DNA of 64,000 nt from Odontocerum albicorne (GCA_949825065.1 OX463846.1:6095366-6159365), one strand, 5' to 3'; counted from the first letter of the stretch, positions 22,271 to 32,959 are shown. The notes: generated by a model not told the origin, from the sequence alone. Numbers and translations: made by a program.

Positions 22271-22550
22271 CACTAAAATTATGTCTCTTAGATATTATAT
22301 TAATTATCGAAAATTCTCAAGATTCACAAGTATGATTTTTAAGTATCCGAGTTTTTAACATAAATTGAAACTTTCCACACCACGAATATACTTTTGAGGT
22401 AGCAGTGAGACTTAATCACCAACTTACAGTAATCTTGAATACTTGCTAAGTATACTTAACTAGTTTTAGATAGAATATGGCACATCATGGGACACAGGGC
22501 CGCTCTTGCTTTTATTCAAATCTTATACGCACATACGAGTACTTAATGTT

Positions 22551-22754
22551 CAGAAAATGTAGGATGAGTCCTGTGACAGCTCACAAATTTGCTAATACAA
22601 CCTTGTAACGATGTTCAGTAATTTTAATTATTTTATCAATTTTAATATAAGCCTCAATTCTAATAAAAAAGCAAGTTATTTAGGTAAATACATTACATAA
22701 GGTTGTATTGGGGCAAATTTGTGAGCTGTCACAGAACTCATCCTACATTTTCCG
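22551..22754. mobile_element. MITE-like element with ~55-bp inverted ends
   Basis: CAGAAAATGTAGGATGAGTC (22551) through ACAACCTT (22604) is matched in reverse by 22699-22754 with few differences. The arms contain CTGTGACAGCTCACAAATTT. The spacer is about 94 bp. No clear target duplication and no coding capacity. Confidence 0.75.
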
Positions 22755-22954
22755 AATTATAGCAACAGGCCTGTGAATGTGTCAAGTGATATTAAAAAAT
22801 ACTCCAGGAAAAAATCAGGAAATATAAAGTGGGAAAAGAAGCGCTAGAAAAATAAAACAATGAAAATGAAAGTTTGCGTTTATGGCACGACCACAAAACC
22901 GTATTCTTACCAGAAATATGTCATTTTCCAACAAATATGGATGTTTTGACGACA

Positions 22955-23105
22955 CCCGTCGTAAATGTGTAGTTGGTAAAATTATTAACTTTCGTCATAG
23001 TGGGCTAGGGTTCGATTCTTGATGGTACCCAAAAAAGAGTATCAATCTGATTTTATCATACATATAATCACATCTTTCTGGCTGGTAAGAAGATAATATT
23101 GTATG
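22955..23105 (+). mobile_element. tRNA-derived SINE, decayed
   Basis: GTGTAGTTGGTAAAATTATT (A-box relic), GCTAGGGTTCGATTCTTGAT (B box), CAATCTGATTTTATCA (body) and TTTCTGGCTGGTAAGA (tail) are in SINE order. Confidence 0.6.
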
Positions 23106-23225
23106 GCAGTAAGCTCGGCAGTTTTTTTAATAGAAGTGTTATAATTTGTTGATTATAACACTACTGTTATAATCAGGAAAACCTGCCATAATTTTCTCAG
23201 GCTAAATGTAATAACATAATATTTC

Positions 23226-23245
23226 AATCCATTATATAATGGATT
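23226..23245. repeat. Perfect 20-bp palindrome
   Basis: AATCCATTATATAATGGATT equals its own reverse complement. A weaker inverted pair (AGTGTTATAA / TTATAACACT) lies about 90 bases upstream. Confidence 0.85.
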
Positions 23246-23395
23246 TTTTGTAACACAATCCATGTTATTAACATAAGGAAAATACTTCAAGTACATTTAC
23301 TCACTTGATCATCTCAAAAACATGTTACGTTTTCCGAAAAGTAGTTTCGTATTTTTCGGATAGATGCCTTTGGTATTTTTTTTCTTTCTAACATC

Positions 23396-23655
23396 ATTTC
23401 AATGTATATTATTACGAAAGGTTATAAGTTTAGCGCATTTTTCGGCCATTATTAACAAATTCACATAATCTAAGGCAAAATAGAGGGTCGAAGAGGTGTT
23501 GGCTGTAGGCAAATCTTCTGGCTCCGCAATAAACGGGATTAGACTGGTATAAGGAGCGTTGGGGATCTTTTTCGGGCGGCTGGGGACAAAGATGCCTACT
23601 CTCAGGTGATAGTCAACGTTGGAGTGCCCTGACATGACACTAGGAAGAAGAAGAT
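23396..23655 (+). mobile_element. LINE 3' end (family 2) with an upstream shared segment
   Basis: From about 23455 the sequence closely follows 49755-49945: CTAAGGCAAAATAGAGGGTC, GGGATCTTTTTCGGGCGGCT, GACAAAGATGCCTACTCTCA, ending in GACACTAGGAAGAAGAAGA. It encodes the C-terminus RRGVGRRQIFWLRN ... GDKDAYSQ-type with stops. The preceding 60 bases (TGTATATTATTACGAAAGGT) recur at about 53788-53850, so a further repeat abuts it. The minus frame here is antisense. Confidence 0.75.
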
Positions 23656-24354
23656 TAACAAATTATCCAAGAATTTTTTTTTCGGCAGTGATATGTTGTG
23701 CAGATATTGAAAATATATAAAACAGATTGGCAGAATAATGTTACATTTGAATACAAAATTTCACATTTAAATTTGATCTTAAAATACAAAATTACCTTCC
23801 AGACAATCTACGTATTTGTTTAAACTGAACTTAGAGGCCTCAAACAAGATGAATCTAGACTTAAGAATGATTTGCATACATAATAAGTAAAATAGTGTCT
23901 CCTTACCTAACAACGGTCCTGCCCGAGTCTAGTCACTGAGTAAAATCAATGACCCATTCACTCGAAGGTATGTGACCCTTACGTTATTTATTACCTTCTC
24001 ACTTTACTCCAAATATTTTTGTTAAAAAAATGAACCACGTTAAAATACATTACCTTAACACTTTACTTGACACGTATTTACTTCTGTAAACATATTTATT
24101 ACCCGTGTTCGGTTCATTTATTACACACAATACCAAGAGGGTTAAAATAAATCTCCGTTACCATGTGTAAACCTATGGGAAAGGGCGAAACTTGAACCTT
24201 TTTCCCACTTTCCCTTGTTACTATTACTCCATGGGGTTAACTTTATTGAAAAAAAGTAAGTTCTTTTGGGCTATGGAAATGGATTTGTTGCCTTCGATTC
24301 TAGTTTACGTTGCTCGTTATTTTCTTCATGCACTTTTAAATATATTTTATTTGA
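23656..24354. other. Unassigned stretch
   Basis: Nothing is recognised. A T-rich stretch (23660-23690) and a mixed patch at 23900-23990 have no known relatives in the window. Confidence 0.4.
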
Positions 24355-24800
24355 GTATTTAACAATAAATTACTTCTTGAATTTCGAAATGACTAAATCT
24401 TAATATCATCAACAATAAAACCAATTTTAATAATAGCCCTCTCCTTAATATGTTTCCTATTTAAACTCCACCCCATTGGATATCCAGACCCTGGCCAGCC
24501 CGAAAGATTCATTTTCATTTTTTCCCCGCCCCATTTACCATTGAATCACATCTCTCCCCACTTCTCTCCCCACTTCTCTCCCCACTTCTCTCCACCTACC
24601 TCATCGCTCTTATATTATTTACACTTGTACAGGAAATTTATTTTTTAGCAATTAAGTTGATTTTCCCCTGACGATGAAGAGGGTGGTCTTCGAAACCGGT
24701 AGTAAACCCAAAAATAAACCTGTGGTGAACACAAAAATATAAAATAAGTTTCTTATTTACTTATTTTTCCTTTTACATAATAAATACTTTGTTATTCCAC
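24355..24800 (+). mobile_element. Possible Penelope-like repeat relic
   Basis: TTTCCCCTGACGATGAAGAG at about 24661, then GGTGGTCTTCGAAACCGGTA, resembles the CTGATGA...CCTTGAAACCGGTAG core of the foldback family. Here the middle stem is GAAGA/TCTTC. CTCTCCCCACTT repeats (about 14-bp period) lie at 24545-24597. AACAATAAATTACTTCTT (24362) and AATACTTTGTTATTCCAC (24784) may be worn arms like those at 44117 and 44262. Confidence 0.35.
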
Positions 24801-24947
24801 TAATTATATTTATCTCCAAAACACATATTTCTATCTCCTATCCTGAGCCTTTTTTTCAGCCAATTTGAACCCGGTTTGTTATGAGAGCAGTCTTTATATC
24901 AGACTGCTATCATGTTACTATGAACCATCCAAATTAAAATTGTTTGT

Positions 24948-25003
24948 GGTCTATTGACGGAAATATTTCAATTTTAATATTGAAATTTTCCGCCAATAGA
25001 TCA
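24948..25003. repeat. ~23-bp imperfect inverted repeat (hairpin)
   Basis: GGTCTATTGACGGAAATATTTCAA pairs with ATTGAAATTTTCCGCCAATAGATC across a short AT loop with about four mismatches. Confidence 0.75.
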
Positions 25004-25034
25004 CGCACTTTTGCCATAGCTGATCCTGTGAATT

Positions 25035-25330
25035 AATTTATCATAATTGAATCATCTACCTCTTATGGTAATGTTAGAAATATGGGTGGCATGTGCATCT
25101 TTAAAAAGTATTTAAAGGCAACCCCTGTTGGTAGTTCTTTTAAAAATGTATTTTACATGAGCATTATAACTGAAGCTCAATGTATTTCCATCATATTATT
25201 TGTAGTTCGTCATCACTTGGTAAATTTCCTGCGGTTTTTTTTAAATCAAATGTGTTTTTTGAAAATATGCAGATGCGGAAAAGTACCTAATCTAATGGCC
25301 GCAGTCACTATCTTCCTATCCTGAGCACTC
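25035..25330 (+). repeat. Dispersed repeat R2, longest copy
   Basis: The core AATATGCAGATGCGGAAAAG, TACCTAATCTAATGGCCGCA and TATCTTCCTATCCTGAGCAC at 25260-25330 recurs at 61908-61990 and in fragments at 18622, 40418 (minus) and 43505. An 80-codon plus frame (25082-25324) has no known domain. The left boundary is uncertain. Confidence 0.5.
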
Positions 25331-25626
25331 AACAACAAGGTTAAGAATCACTGGAGTTGTTAAGTAACTCATAGTTCACCATTGTACATGTTAGCATTAC
25401 GATACTACTTCTCATAGACAAGACTCACTCACACGAACCATTTATGTAGACTGAGACGCCTTATTTTGTTTTGGTTCCACAGGAATTGAATCTAACATTC
25501 AGGAATTTGAATCATCGTTTTATTGAAAAAAAGATAGACTTATCACTGTGATGTATATTGTGGAAAGAATAACGTATCGTTATTTTTTTCTACAGTGACC
25601 AATTGGATGTTTACGGATAATGATTA

Positions 25627-26759
25627 TTTTAAACCAGGGGTCTCCAAACTATGGCCCGCGGGCCAACACCGGCCCGCTAGCACCACCAATCCGGCTCGCG
25701 GTAGCGGGCCGGATATGCCCGGTATCCGGCCAGTCATAGTTCATTTTGTTTACATTGTAAAATTTACAATGTAAGTAAACCATACAAAATAATAATCAGA
25801 TGTTTTTATTTAACGACCAATTAAGAAACACAATAACTGACATACATAATGAAATAGAACATTTTAACTGTAATTATTGATATTGAATGAATGTAGTTTT
25901 TTTTTGTCATCTATTTATTTTCTGTGTTTTTTTTATCTTCTTGTTCTACGTGTTCAAGGGTGTGGGCTGAAAAACATCTGGTATCCCCGTGGCTGGGCTC
26001 GCCTTATATTGGTGGGGTGTATCTTGGCCGGGAGGATGTTATTAGATGAGCCCAGACCTTTTGATAGCTTCTGTTCTTTTAATGTATTCTCTTTTTAATG
26101 TGTTTGTGAAATGTATCGAAATGTATTATGTACATATTATGTTGCTATCAATAAACCTGTACTTATTTATTTATATGAGATTTATCCTAAAAACTTACAA
26201 TAAGTGACATACATAGGTAATTCACATAATGAAATTAAACATTATAATTATGATTAATGGGATTTATGTAGCTGTAACTTTCACAAGTGTTTGCAGTTGT
26301 GGACCAAGTTTACTAGTGGAAATTATCAGCAGCGACTTCAAATGCGCATCAGTTAATTTTCATATGTAAATATTTTTTGTATATTTCATTTTGAATAATG
26401 TTTTTTCACACAGGTAAGTAGTGTCGAAAGCGGAAAAAAAGCCACGAGCAAATTTATGCAACTGATCAAACTGTGTGAGTGGAAGACTTATTAAATTCCA
26501 GCAATAATCACTAAATATTTTTCTTTAAATATATCGCTACGCCAACCGTAAGTACCAACCAAAATTGCGAACGGAGCGGAGTCCACCCTCGAACCCTGCG
26601 GTATAGATATCTCACTCGCCGGCTAGTCTCAATACGAAAATTTGCGCGTAATTCAAAACTACAGTATGTTGGTATAATGAGCTAGCTAGGCCTTGGCCCT
26701 TGGGAGGAGGAGTCAGTGTGGCCCTTAGGCTAAAATGTTGGGAGACCCCTGTTTTAAAC
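25627..26759. mobile_element. hAT element with perfect 8-bp target duplication
   Basis: TTTTAAAC at 25627-25634 is repeated exactly at 26752-26759. The 1117-bp element starts CAGGGGTCTCCAAACTATGG and ends, reversed, CAGGGGTCTCCCAACATTTT. This CAGGGGT...CCAAAC terminus and 8-bp duplication are classic for hAT. GC-rich inner ends (GGCCCGCGGGCC; GAACGGAGCGGAGTCC) fit the 'GGCCCGC' style of many hAT copies. I see no hAT transposase with RW or dimerisation motifs, so it is non-autonomous or eroded. It carries a nested insertion (25898-26197). Confidence 0.85.
25898..26197 (+). mobile_element. LINE-tail-like insertion (repeat R3) nested in the hAT element
   Basis: GTGGGCTGAAAAACATCTGG, TATCCCCGTGGCTGGGCTCG and CCTTATATTGGTGGGGTGTA recur, inverted, at 56742-56845. 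The segment ends in CTATCAATAAACCTGTACTT then ATTTATTTAT, an AATAAA-bearing 3' tail. The 73-codon frame at 25877-26098 has no domain. The flanks 25830-25897 and 26198-26271 are diverged copies of the same ~70-bp host sequence (shared GACATACAT and ATAATGAAAT). Confidence 0.55.
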
Positions 26760-26939
26760 CATTAAGTTCTTTTGTTATGTATGACCTAGTTCTTTTCTTA
26801 TATATGAAAGAGCTAAAAACTTTTTAATTGACATGTTTCGTGTGGGCGAGACCATTGTCAATACTCTGTCCCGTAAATAGATATGAAAATCATATTTTAT
26901 TAGCAATAGCAACCTATGTTACACCGTAATATATTTTAT

Positions 26940-27110
26940 TATTTTAACTTGGATCTGGACATGGAAAAACTCATAGTCACTGGTAATGTGGAGAATCTAA
27001 GAAACAGAAAGAGATTATTTAAGCGTTGGAGCGACTAGCTGAAGAGATAGGTGTGCTGTGTAAACTTAACGGACAGTGGAATCTTGGGAGGAGTGTTAAA
27101 GAATGTGCAC
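26940..27110 (+). mobile_element. LINE C-terminal fragment, weak
   Basis: LDLDMEKLIVTGNVENLRNR then KRLFKRWSD corresponds to the VxGxVEGxRSRGRxPxRWxD segment common near the end of insect LINE ORF2. The match is short and the basic residues are eroded. Confidence 0.35.
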
Positions 27111-27308
27111 GACATACAGCAATTTCACTGATGGTCAAATTCCCCATTATTAATGTAACTTTAAGTTCATATTCAATACTAACCGCTTCTTTTCGTATTC
27201 TGTAATACATTGTCCCCCCATGTATTCTTCTTCTTAATGCACGCATTTCTACAATATTTATTTGGTTCTTTCTAGTATTTTTCCACGTTCACGTTTAACT
27301 TTCATACA

Positions 27309-27568
27309 CCTTAGCTGGTATATTATTTATAGTTAAGGCATTTACATTGTGGAGGTTTAAAAACATTGTAATTTGTTTTATCAAACACTGTTTATTTCAC
27401 TTTTTGTAACGGTATAACCCTACCGGTTTGTAACGGTATAACCCTAACAGTCCAGTTTGTGCTCCACTGATGAAGAGGTGAAAGCCTTGAAACCGGTAGA
27501 GTTATACCGTTACAAATAGTGGAATAAACAGTGTTTGATAAAACAAATTACAACATCTTAGTTGGTAT
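27309..27568 (-). mobile_element. Penelope-like foldback repeat, complete short copy
   Basis: CCTTAGCTGGTAT (27309-27321) and TCTTAGTTGGTAT (27556-27568) are near-identical 13-bp flanks (11 of 13). The 234-bp element starts TTATTTATAGTTAAGGCATT and ends AAACAAATTACAAC. Two facing arms (TCAAACACTGTTTATTTCAC ... CTACCGG and its complement) fold back. CTGATGAAGAGGTGAAAGCC then TTGAAACCGGTAG is the hammerhead-like core. Confidence 0.7.
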
Positions 27569-27687
27569 TTGAATACAGTTGTGGACTATCATTTCAGCAA
27601 ATTTTGATACTGTACGGTTCAATTTTTTTTTATTTTAGCACCCCATCAAATTTGTTTCCTACAGCTCATTTCAAAATAACTGTAGTA

Positions 27688-27860
27688 GAATCACTTCCGT
27701 GACATGATTGCTATGATACATGTCTTCCGACCCAGGGGTTGTGGGTGCGATTTCTATTGAAATCCATTTTTTTAAATTCTGTCCAGTTTTCCTTAAAGTT
27801 TATTTAGCAATTTACTTGTAGGCTGGAAAATTACCACATACCAATAAATTCGCTAATTAG
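27688..27860 (+). mobile_element. tRNA-derived SINE
   Basis: CACTTCCGTGACATGATTGC head, GGGTTGTGGGTGCGATTTCT B-box region, CTGTCCAGTTTTCC body and GTAGGCTGGAAAATTACCAC then ATACCAATAAATTCGC tail. It is well ordered but diverged. Confidence 0.65.
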
Positions 27861-28189
27861 TGATGTTTGCAACGAGATATAATACAATTATTAAAAAAAA
27901 AACTTTATAGGTACATTCAAAGGGTTTTGACTAAAATTCAGTAAACAAAGAGCTATCAGTAGGTACACCCGACTGTCACAGTAATGAATTTTTAACAGCC
28001 CGCCTTAGATAAAATAAATATCAATTTAAACTCTCGCGACTGCACTTGGAACTAAGTTAAGGAAGTAAATTAAGATAAACTCCGTTGCGTCACCCAACAA
28101 TGCAACTACACAACTTCAAGTAGGTGAGCTGCTTAGGGGCCAATTCACATGACATTGAATATTTATTTATATATTCAACGTCATGTTAT

Positions 28190-28568
28190 ATATTCTTCTT
28201 CTTTTTGGTTTAGGTTGCATGACCTGTTTGTGACGGTGGGCTATCCTGGGATGATGGCGTCCAGCTGTCCTTCCACCTTTTCGGGGGCCTTCCTGGTAAT
28301 CTCCTGCTGTTAGGGTTTTCGTTCTTAGCGATTCTTGCCAGTCTTATATCTTCCATGCGGTCGACATGATCCCTCCAGAAGGGACTTCTGCTTCTTCCCC
28401 ACCTCACTATGTCTTCAACACCACATACAGACCTTATCGTCTCATTTCTCATCCGATATCAAAGAGTTCTACCTGCGATGGAGCGTAGGGTTTTAATTTC
28501 TACCACTCTGAGAAGGTTATTTGTCATGTTGGTATCGGCTCTCACTTCTATCCCATATGCCCACGCTA
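28190..28568 (-). mobile_element. LINE ORF2 C-terminal fragment (family 5)
   Basis: On the minus strand from 28568 the frame reads AYGIEVRADTN, then LLRVVEIKTLRSIAGRTL and a stop. It continues as an open frame (28210-28452) with IRSVCGVEDIVRWGRSRS, DHVDRMEDIRLARIAKN and RLPGRPPKRWKDSW. These are the YGxExW, R.LR.I.GRT, C...DIV.W and GRPPKRW landmarks of an insect LINE. One in-frame stop (near 28460) and 5' truncation at 28568 make it non-functional. The 5' edge meets a perfect hairpin at 28585-28631. Confidence 0.8.
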
Positions 28569-28584
28569 TATATTCAATTTCATC

Positions 28585-28631
28585 AAAAAATAGTCACTGC
28601 AATACTTTCTGTATTGCAGTGACTATTTTTT
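28585..28631. repeat. Perfect 20-bp stem hairpin
   Basis: AAAAAATAGTCACTGCAATA (28585-28604) pairs exactly with 28612-28631 around the 7-base loop CTTTCTG. It lies right at the truncated 5' edge of the family-5 LINE. Confidence 0.93.
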
Positions 28632-28734
28632 TTGTTCATTTTATATGACGTGGAAGAAATTATTTAGTGAATGTAAACTCAATATTTATAATTTTAAATA
28701 ATATATATATATTGTATTAATGTATCATCAGCCC

Positions 28735-29085
28735 ATTTCCCTGTCGAGGTAGGCAGAGAAGACAGAGCGCCAAACTTTCATATCTTGAAAGATATCCTAA
28801 GCCTCACCTTATCATGTAACTCATACGATTTCAATGACTTTTTACTTTTCCTTCTTTAAAAATATCATTTACATAATGCAACCATAGTTTCCTTGGTCTA
28901 CCTCTCGCACGCCTTCCACTCAAGTTTGCTCTATACATTTATTTTGTAAGTCTTGATTGATTTGTTTCATATGCCTAAACCTTCTCAGCGTGCTTTTTTT
29001 CATCTAACTTAACATTGAGCCTTAAGTACACATTCATTCCTAATCACTTAATTCCATATTGTCATAATACTGAATTAAGGGATGT
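28735..29085 (-). mobile_element. LINE C-terminal fragment (family 1)
   Basis: On the minus strand: IRNECVLK, then a worn LRRFRHM...R region, YRANLSG, RARGRPRKLWLHYVND, FKEGKVKS and CTCTGCCTACCTCGACAGGG. This is the family-1 end with GRGRPRK...KEGKVKS and AYP(S/T)GK. Several frameshifts break it. Confidence 0.68.
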
Positions 29086-29784
29086 TCACAGGTAAGTGGA
29101 AATATTATGATAACACGTGCTTTAAGATGGGCATACGCCTAGTAAAGTGGGGCAGTCCTTTGTTTCTTTCATAGCAGGAATCAAAAGGTATTAACACATT
29201 TTTTAATAATTAATATGGAGAGAAAAAACAGTGTTATTTCTACCAAATCTGCCACCATAAACTTTAACCTTGACAAAGAACTAAATAAATAAAAATCCGA
29301 GTATGCTAACATATTGTTTTCTCGGCATATTCTCACTCTATTGGGTATAGAAATCTGTCTTAATTTATTAAGTTATGTTGAAAAATCAGGTCTTCTAAGA
29401 TATAAGAGGGTATACTTATCATAAATCAATATGCTATATACTTATCATAAATCAATATGCTACAGAAAAGGAGGTGAGTCCACAAGACCATTTAAGATCT
29501 TATAAACACAATATCAAAGGTATGTCTACCATCCTTAAGTAATTGATGATGGAAAAAGACCATTTTTCATCATACGACCTTAGAACATTAAGCAACCCCT
29601 CTCTATGGCATATACACTTCAAGAATAACCACTGGACAACCTCAATCAGCCGACATACAGCCCATTGTTAGAATTCTATATCACAGATACACACTCTAGG
29701 TTACTTCTTATTTCTTACTAAAGTTTTCTATTTTATTATCATTGCTGACAAATTTATTCATGGTCATGAATTTCTTATTAATAG
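29086..29784. other. Unassigned stretch with a short duplication
   Basis: ACTTATCATAAATCAATATG occurs twice in a row at about 29413-29463. Nothing else is recognised. Confidence 0.4.
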
Positions 29785-30195
29785 TTAAGGCGTTTACACT
29801 GTGGAGGTTTACATATACTGTAATTTGCTTAGTCAAATACTGTTTATATAACTTTATATAACGGTATAACTCGATCAGTTTTAAAGTTTTTAATTCATCA
29901 AGAGTCTTGTTTCTGCTCCCTCGATGGTTAGGTAAACAACTTGAAACGGGTAGTACTATACCGTTATATAAAGTGAACTAAATAGTGTTAAATTAAACAA
30001 ATAATTTTGTCCTTTGTTTAGTCAAAGACGATTTATTCCACTTAATTCTTAATATAACGTATAACCCTGCCGGTTTCCAGTTTTTCATCTTTATTTGTAC
30101 TTCCCTGATGATGAGGTGAAAACCTTAAAAACAGTTTGATTATATCGTAATGTTAAGTGGAATATACAGTGTTTTACTAAACAAATTACAAAATC
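29785..30195. mobile_element. Two degenerate Penelope-like foldback copies in tandem
   Basis: The first (29785-29995) begins ATAGTTAAGGCGTTTACACT and GTGGAGG, with arms ATAACGGTATAACTCGATCA and its counterpart ACTATACCGTTATATAAAGT. The second (30005-30195) holds GTATAACCCTGCCGG, then CCCTGATGATGAGGTGAAAA and CCTTAAAAACAG. Both are more worn than the copies at 35585 and 61033. Confidence 0.6.
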
Positions 30196-30555
30196 TAAAA
30201 GAATTTTTAACTTTCTTGTCAACGCGGAAATTCCAAATCAATGCGAGAGTCGTGATAAGATCACGTGTAATCTCTAAGCTTTGCAACGTTTGACCATTTG
30301 AATGGTTGAATCAAATAAAGCACTAAGTACCATGGCCGCCAATTTGAGGAAAAGAAGAAATTGTGAATAATAACGTCAGATTAAAGTTTTTATTAGATTT
30401 TTTTAGAGAAATCATTAGAGTATATCTAGCTTTTATTTTCTTCATTAAAAATAAAACTGAAAGCTTTATGTTCTTCTTCTAATAAAATTTGAAAAGCTAA
30501 ATTTTTGTCAGCTCCTAAGTACCAAGCTTCCTTCAGGAAAGATCTTTTAAATTTG
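30196..30555. other. Unassigned stretch
   Basis: Nothing recognised; one mixed-composition patch lies at 30220-30340. Confidence 0.4.
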
Positions 30556-30943
30556 AGTGGTGAAGTGCCAAACCAGCCTATACAACGAACATGAGCTCTA
30601 TTAACTCATAGTCTATGGGTTATTATAAATCAAATGTTGTGTAATAAATGTATTTTTATTCATTGAACAGATACATTTTAAAACTACCACAAAAAAAAAA
30701 AATCTCATATTATGACAAGATTGTTTGACGTTTAAAGTTTTTTTGTTTGGTAGGCAGCTTTGGCATAAAAGTATATCACGAAAATCAATTTGCCAAAAAA
30801 AATATAGATTGCAACAGTAGTACCATTTAGAATTTTGAAGTAAAGGCATTTCTGGCTTATAAAGAAACGTTATGTGAATCAAATTTTAACAATAACAATT
30901 TTTTTTTATTTTGTTGGATAGGCTGGTTTGGCTCTATGCCACT
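30556..30943. mobile_element. MITE-like element with ~30-bp inverted ends
   Basis: AGTGGTGAAGTGCCAAACCA then GCCTATACAAC (left) is matched by the reversed right end GTGGCATAGAGCCAAACCAG then CCTATCCAAC. The interior is AT-rich. The 89-codon minus frame (30613-30882) lacks any transposase motif. No confident target duplication. Confidence 0.6.
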
Positions 30944-31379
30944 TATTTAGTGCAATACTTGAAATAATTTATTTATTTATATTATTTAACATGCTATATT
31001 TTATCATAATGTTTAAGTGTAGTATATACATTTTTTCCATTGTTTTTATCAAATAAGTCTTCAAATTTTGAATCATTTTATACGTGATTTTTTTATACTT
31101 ATTATGTGTGGTCGTTGTATAATTTGGGAAACATGTAATGTTTAAAGGACTTAAAAAAAATGTATAAATTGAGTTTAAACAGAGTTATTCATATCGTGTC
31201 AAAAGCACTGGGCGTTCCACGAACCAAGTTCTTTTGCAGTACCCGATGTGCCCGGTGCATGAAACCGTGCTCCTCGTGTACTGCAGCAAGAGCCATGCGG
31301 CCTGCTCCTCACCGCAGATTCCGAGTTGATTCATCTGAAGTATTGTAATTTCGCATTTTGTCTTCGATTCCACCAATTC
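30944..31379. other. Unassigned, GC-richer at 31190-31340
   Basis: Short frames overlap on both strands at 31160-31376. The plus frame is cysteine-rich (STRCARCMKPCSSC), but I know no domain with this spacing. It could be eroded LINE sequence upstream of the next feature. Confidence 0.3.
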
Positions 31380-31960
31380 TCAAGCATCTCTAATTTGAGT
31401 GTTTCTAACTCGGTCTATTTACATCTCTCACCTCAATCCACTGAGGCTGGGTTTGGCCAACCAGTAGATCGCGACCTATAAATCGATTGTGGCATTCTTC
31501 GTTCGAGGAGTTGTGAGCTGTCTAGCATTACTACAAAGATTAGCGTTAAATGTTCCAAACAATTACACTAGACTGCGTCGGCAAGAACTGTTCTCAATAA
31601 CATACGCAAGAACGGGTTTTCCAGCCGCTATGAGTGTTGGAAGGGCCTTAACTCTTTTGAATGGGATTGCTTCGGATATTGACATATTTCATATCACATT
31701 ACCAAAAGCAAAAGTAAATTTTCTTTTAAGATTGAGCGCGTTAGAACGCACTCATCAACGTACTTAAGTGACTTTGATTATATGTGTATGTTTGTGTGTA
31801 TACTCGTATATGTATGCATGTACATTATTTTTTATTTTATATAATAATTTTTTTATTCTATATAATTTTTCTTTATTTTTAGTGTAAATATTTCTTGTAT
31901 TTCTTGTAACTGGCCTAAACCTGTTTCTGAGAAAATAAATAAATACTTTTAAAAAAATAT
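31380..31960 (+). mobile_element. LINE ORF2 C-terminal tail and 3' UTR (family 7)
   Basis: The 92-codon frame (31489-31767) reads LQRLALNVPNNYTRLRRQEL, then YARTGFPAAMSVGRALTLLN and IDIFHITLPK. This R..LF.I..ART......RAL.LLN...D.D.F pattern occurs at the C-terminus of several insect LINE ORF2 proteins. It is followed by a T-rich stretch and CTGAGAAAATAAATAAATAC, an AATAAA-type 3' end. The clade is not determined. Confidence 0.5.
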
Positions 31961-31976
31961 TTACTTTATCTTCCAT

Positions 31977-32955
31977 TGCATAAACAAAAAAATACTTTTT
32001 TTGTCGATTCTTATAAGAAATACAACGAACTGAAAAAGCACAAACAGGTGTGTTTTAAAAGTGCAATAAAAACCTTACCAACTAAAATATACTTTTTTGT
32101 GTATATTATAAATATTTAATTATTTGACCTGTTTATAATTTTATATTATTTTCTATACACTTGTAAATCGTGACATCGTCTTTAAAAAAAAATAACTCAC
32201 GTGAAGAAAACGATTAAGAAATCCTGCTCTAATGTAACTCAATGCAGCTGCCTTGATTATCGAACGTTTTCTTTGGATATGCATTCATATTTGCAGATTA
32301 ACGTTGAATAATAATATGATAGACATACACGCATTTAAAAAATATAAATTTAGCTATTTCGGTCGAGTCGATTTTCTTAACCACCGAAATCCAAAAGGAA
32401 CGCATTGCATCAAATATGTCAGTGCCGCTCAGGTAAATTAAAAAAATGCTATATCTCATTAAAGTTAAGCAAACATACTGAACAAAGTTTGCTCTTTGCA
32501 CGAAACTTTATTTTCTATGTGAAAACCAATATTGTAAGTTGTACGATAACATCGTTTATGACATTTAAACATGTCACTGTCAACCGGATACATTGATGCG
32601 AGTAAGAAAATTAATCGAAAACTGGTGGCGCATGTTTGCATGAAACAATGTTCAAACAATTACTCTTTTTTTTTAAACAAACAGCTCTTTCCCAGTTCTC
32701 AGCATTCGGTTTATGACTTATTTTTATTTGAAAGTTGTAGACAAGCTACAAGGGAAGATATTCGATTACAATAAGGAACAAAAATATTAGAATCTGCCTT
32801 TTTAAAGACAGATTCTTATCTTTGGAGGTTGGTGATTGTCATGGTTATCTTGATATTTGAGGCAGCTGCTTTTTATAAAGATGTTCTATCACAATGCAAG
32901 CCAATCTTTATTCTACCAATAAAAATTGACTCATGTATTTTTTCTTACGCATTTT
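31977..32955. other. Unassigned stretch with a small hairpin
   Basis: AGAATCTGCCTTT / AAAGACAGATTCT (about 32790-32818) is a 13-bp stem with one mismatch. Frames on both strands at 32253-32774 overlap each other and show no domain. Confidence 0.4.
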
Positions 32956-32959
32956 AAAC

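Noticed and set aside
23399..23635. Minus-strand 78-codon frame
   Set aside because: Antisense of the family-2 LINE end; the plus strand carries the family landmarks. The same holds for 49743-50072.
25877..26098. Hydrophobic 73-residue protein
   Set aside because: It lies in a repeat (R3) whose other copy at 56742 is not open, and it is interrupted relative to no known domain.
26560..26630. tRNA-like phrase (CCTCGAACCCTGCGG)
   Set aside because: It lies in the right end of the hAT element next to its GC-rich terminus, without an A box at the right distance.
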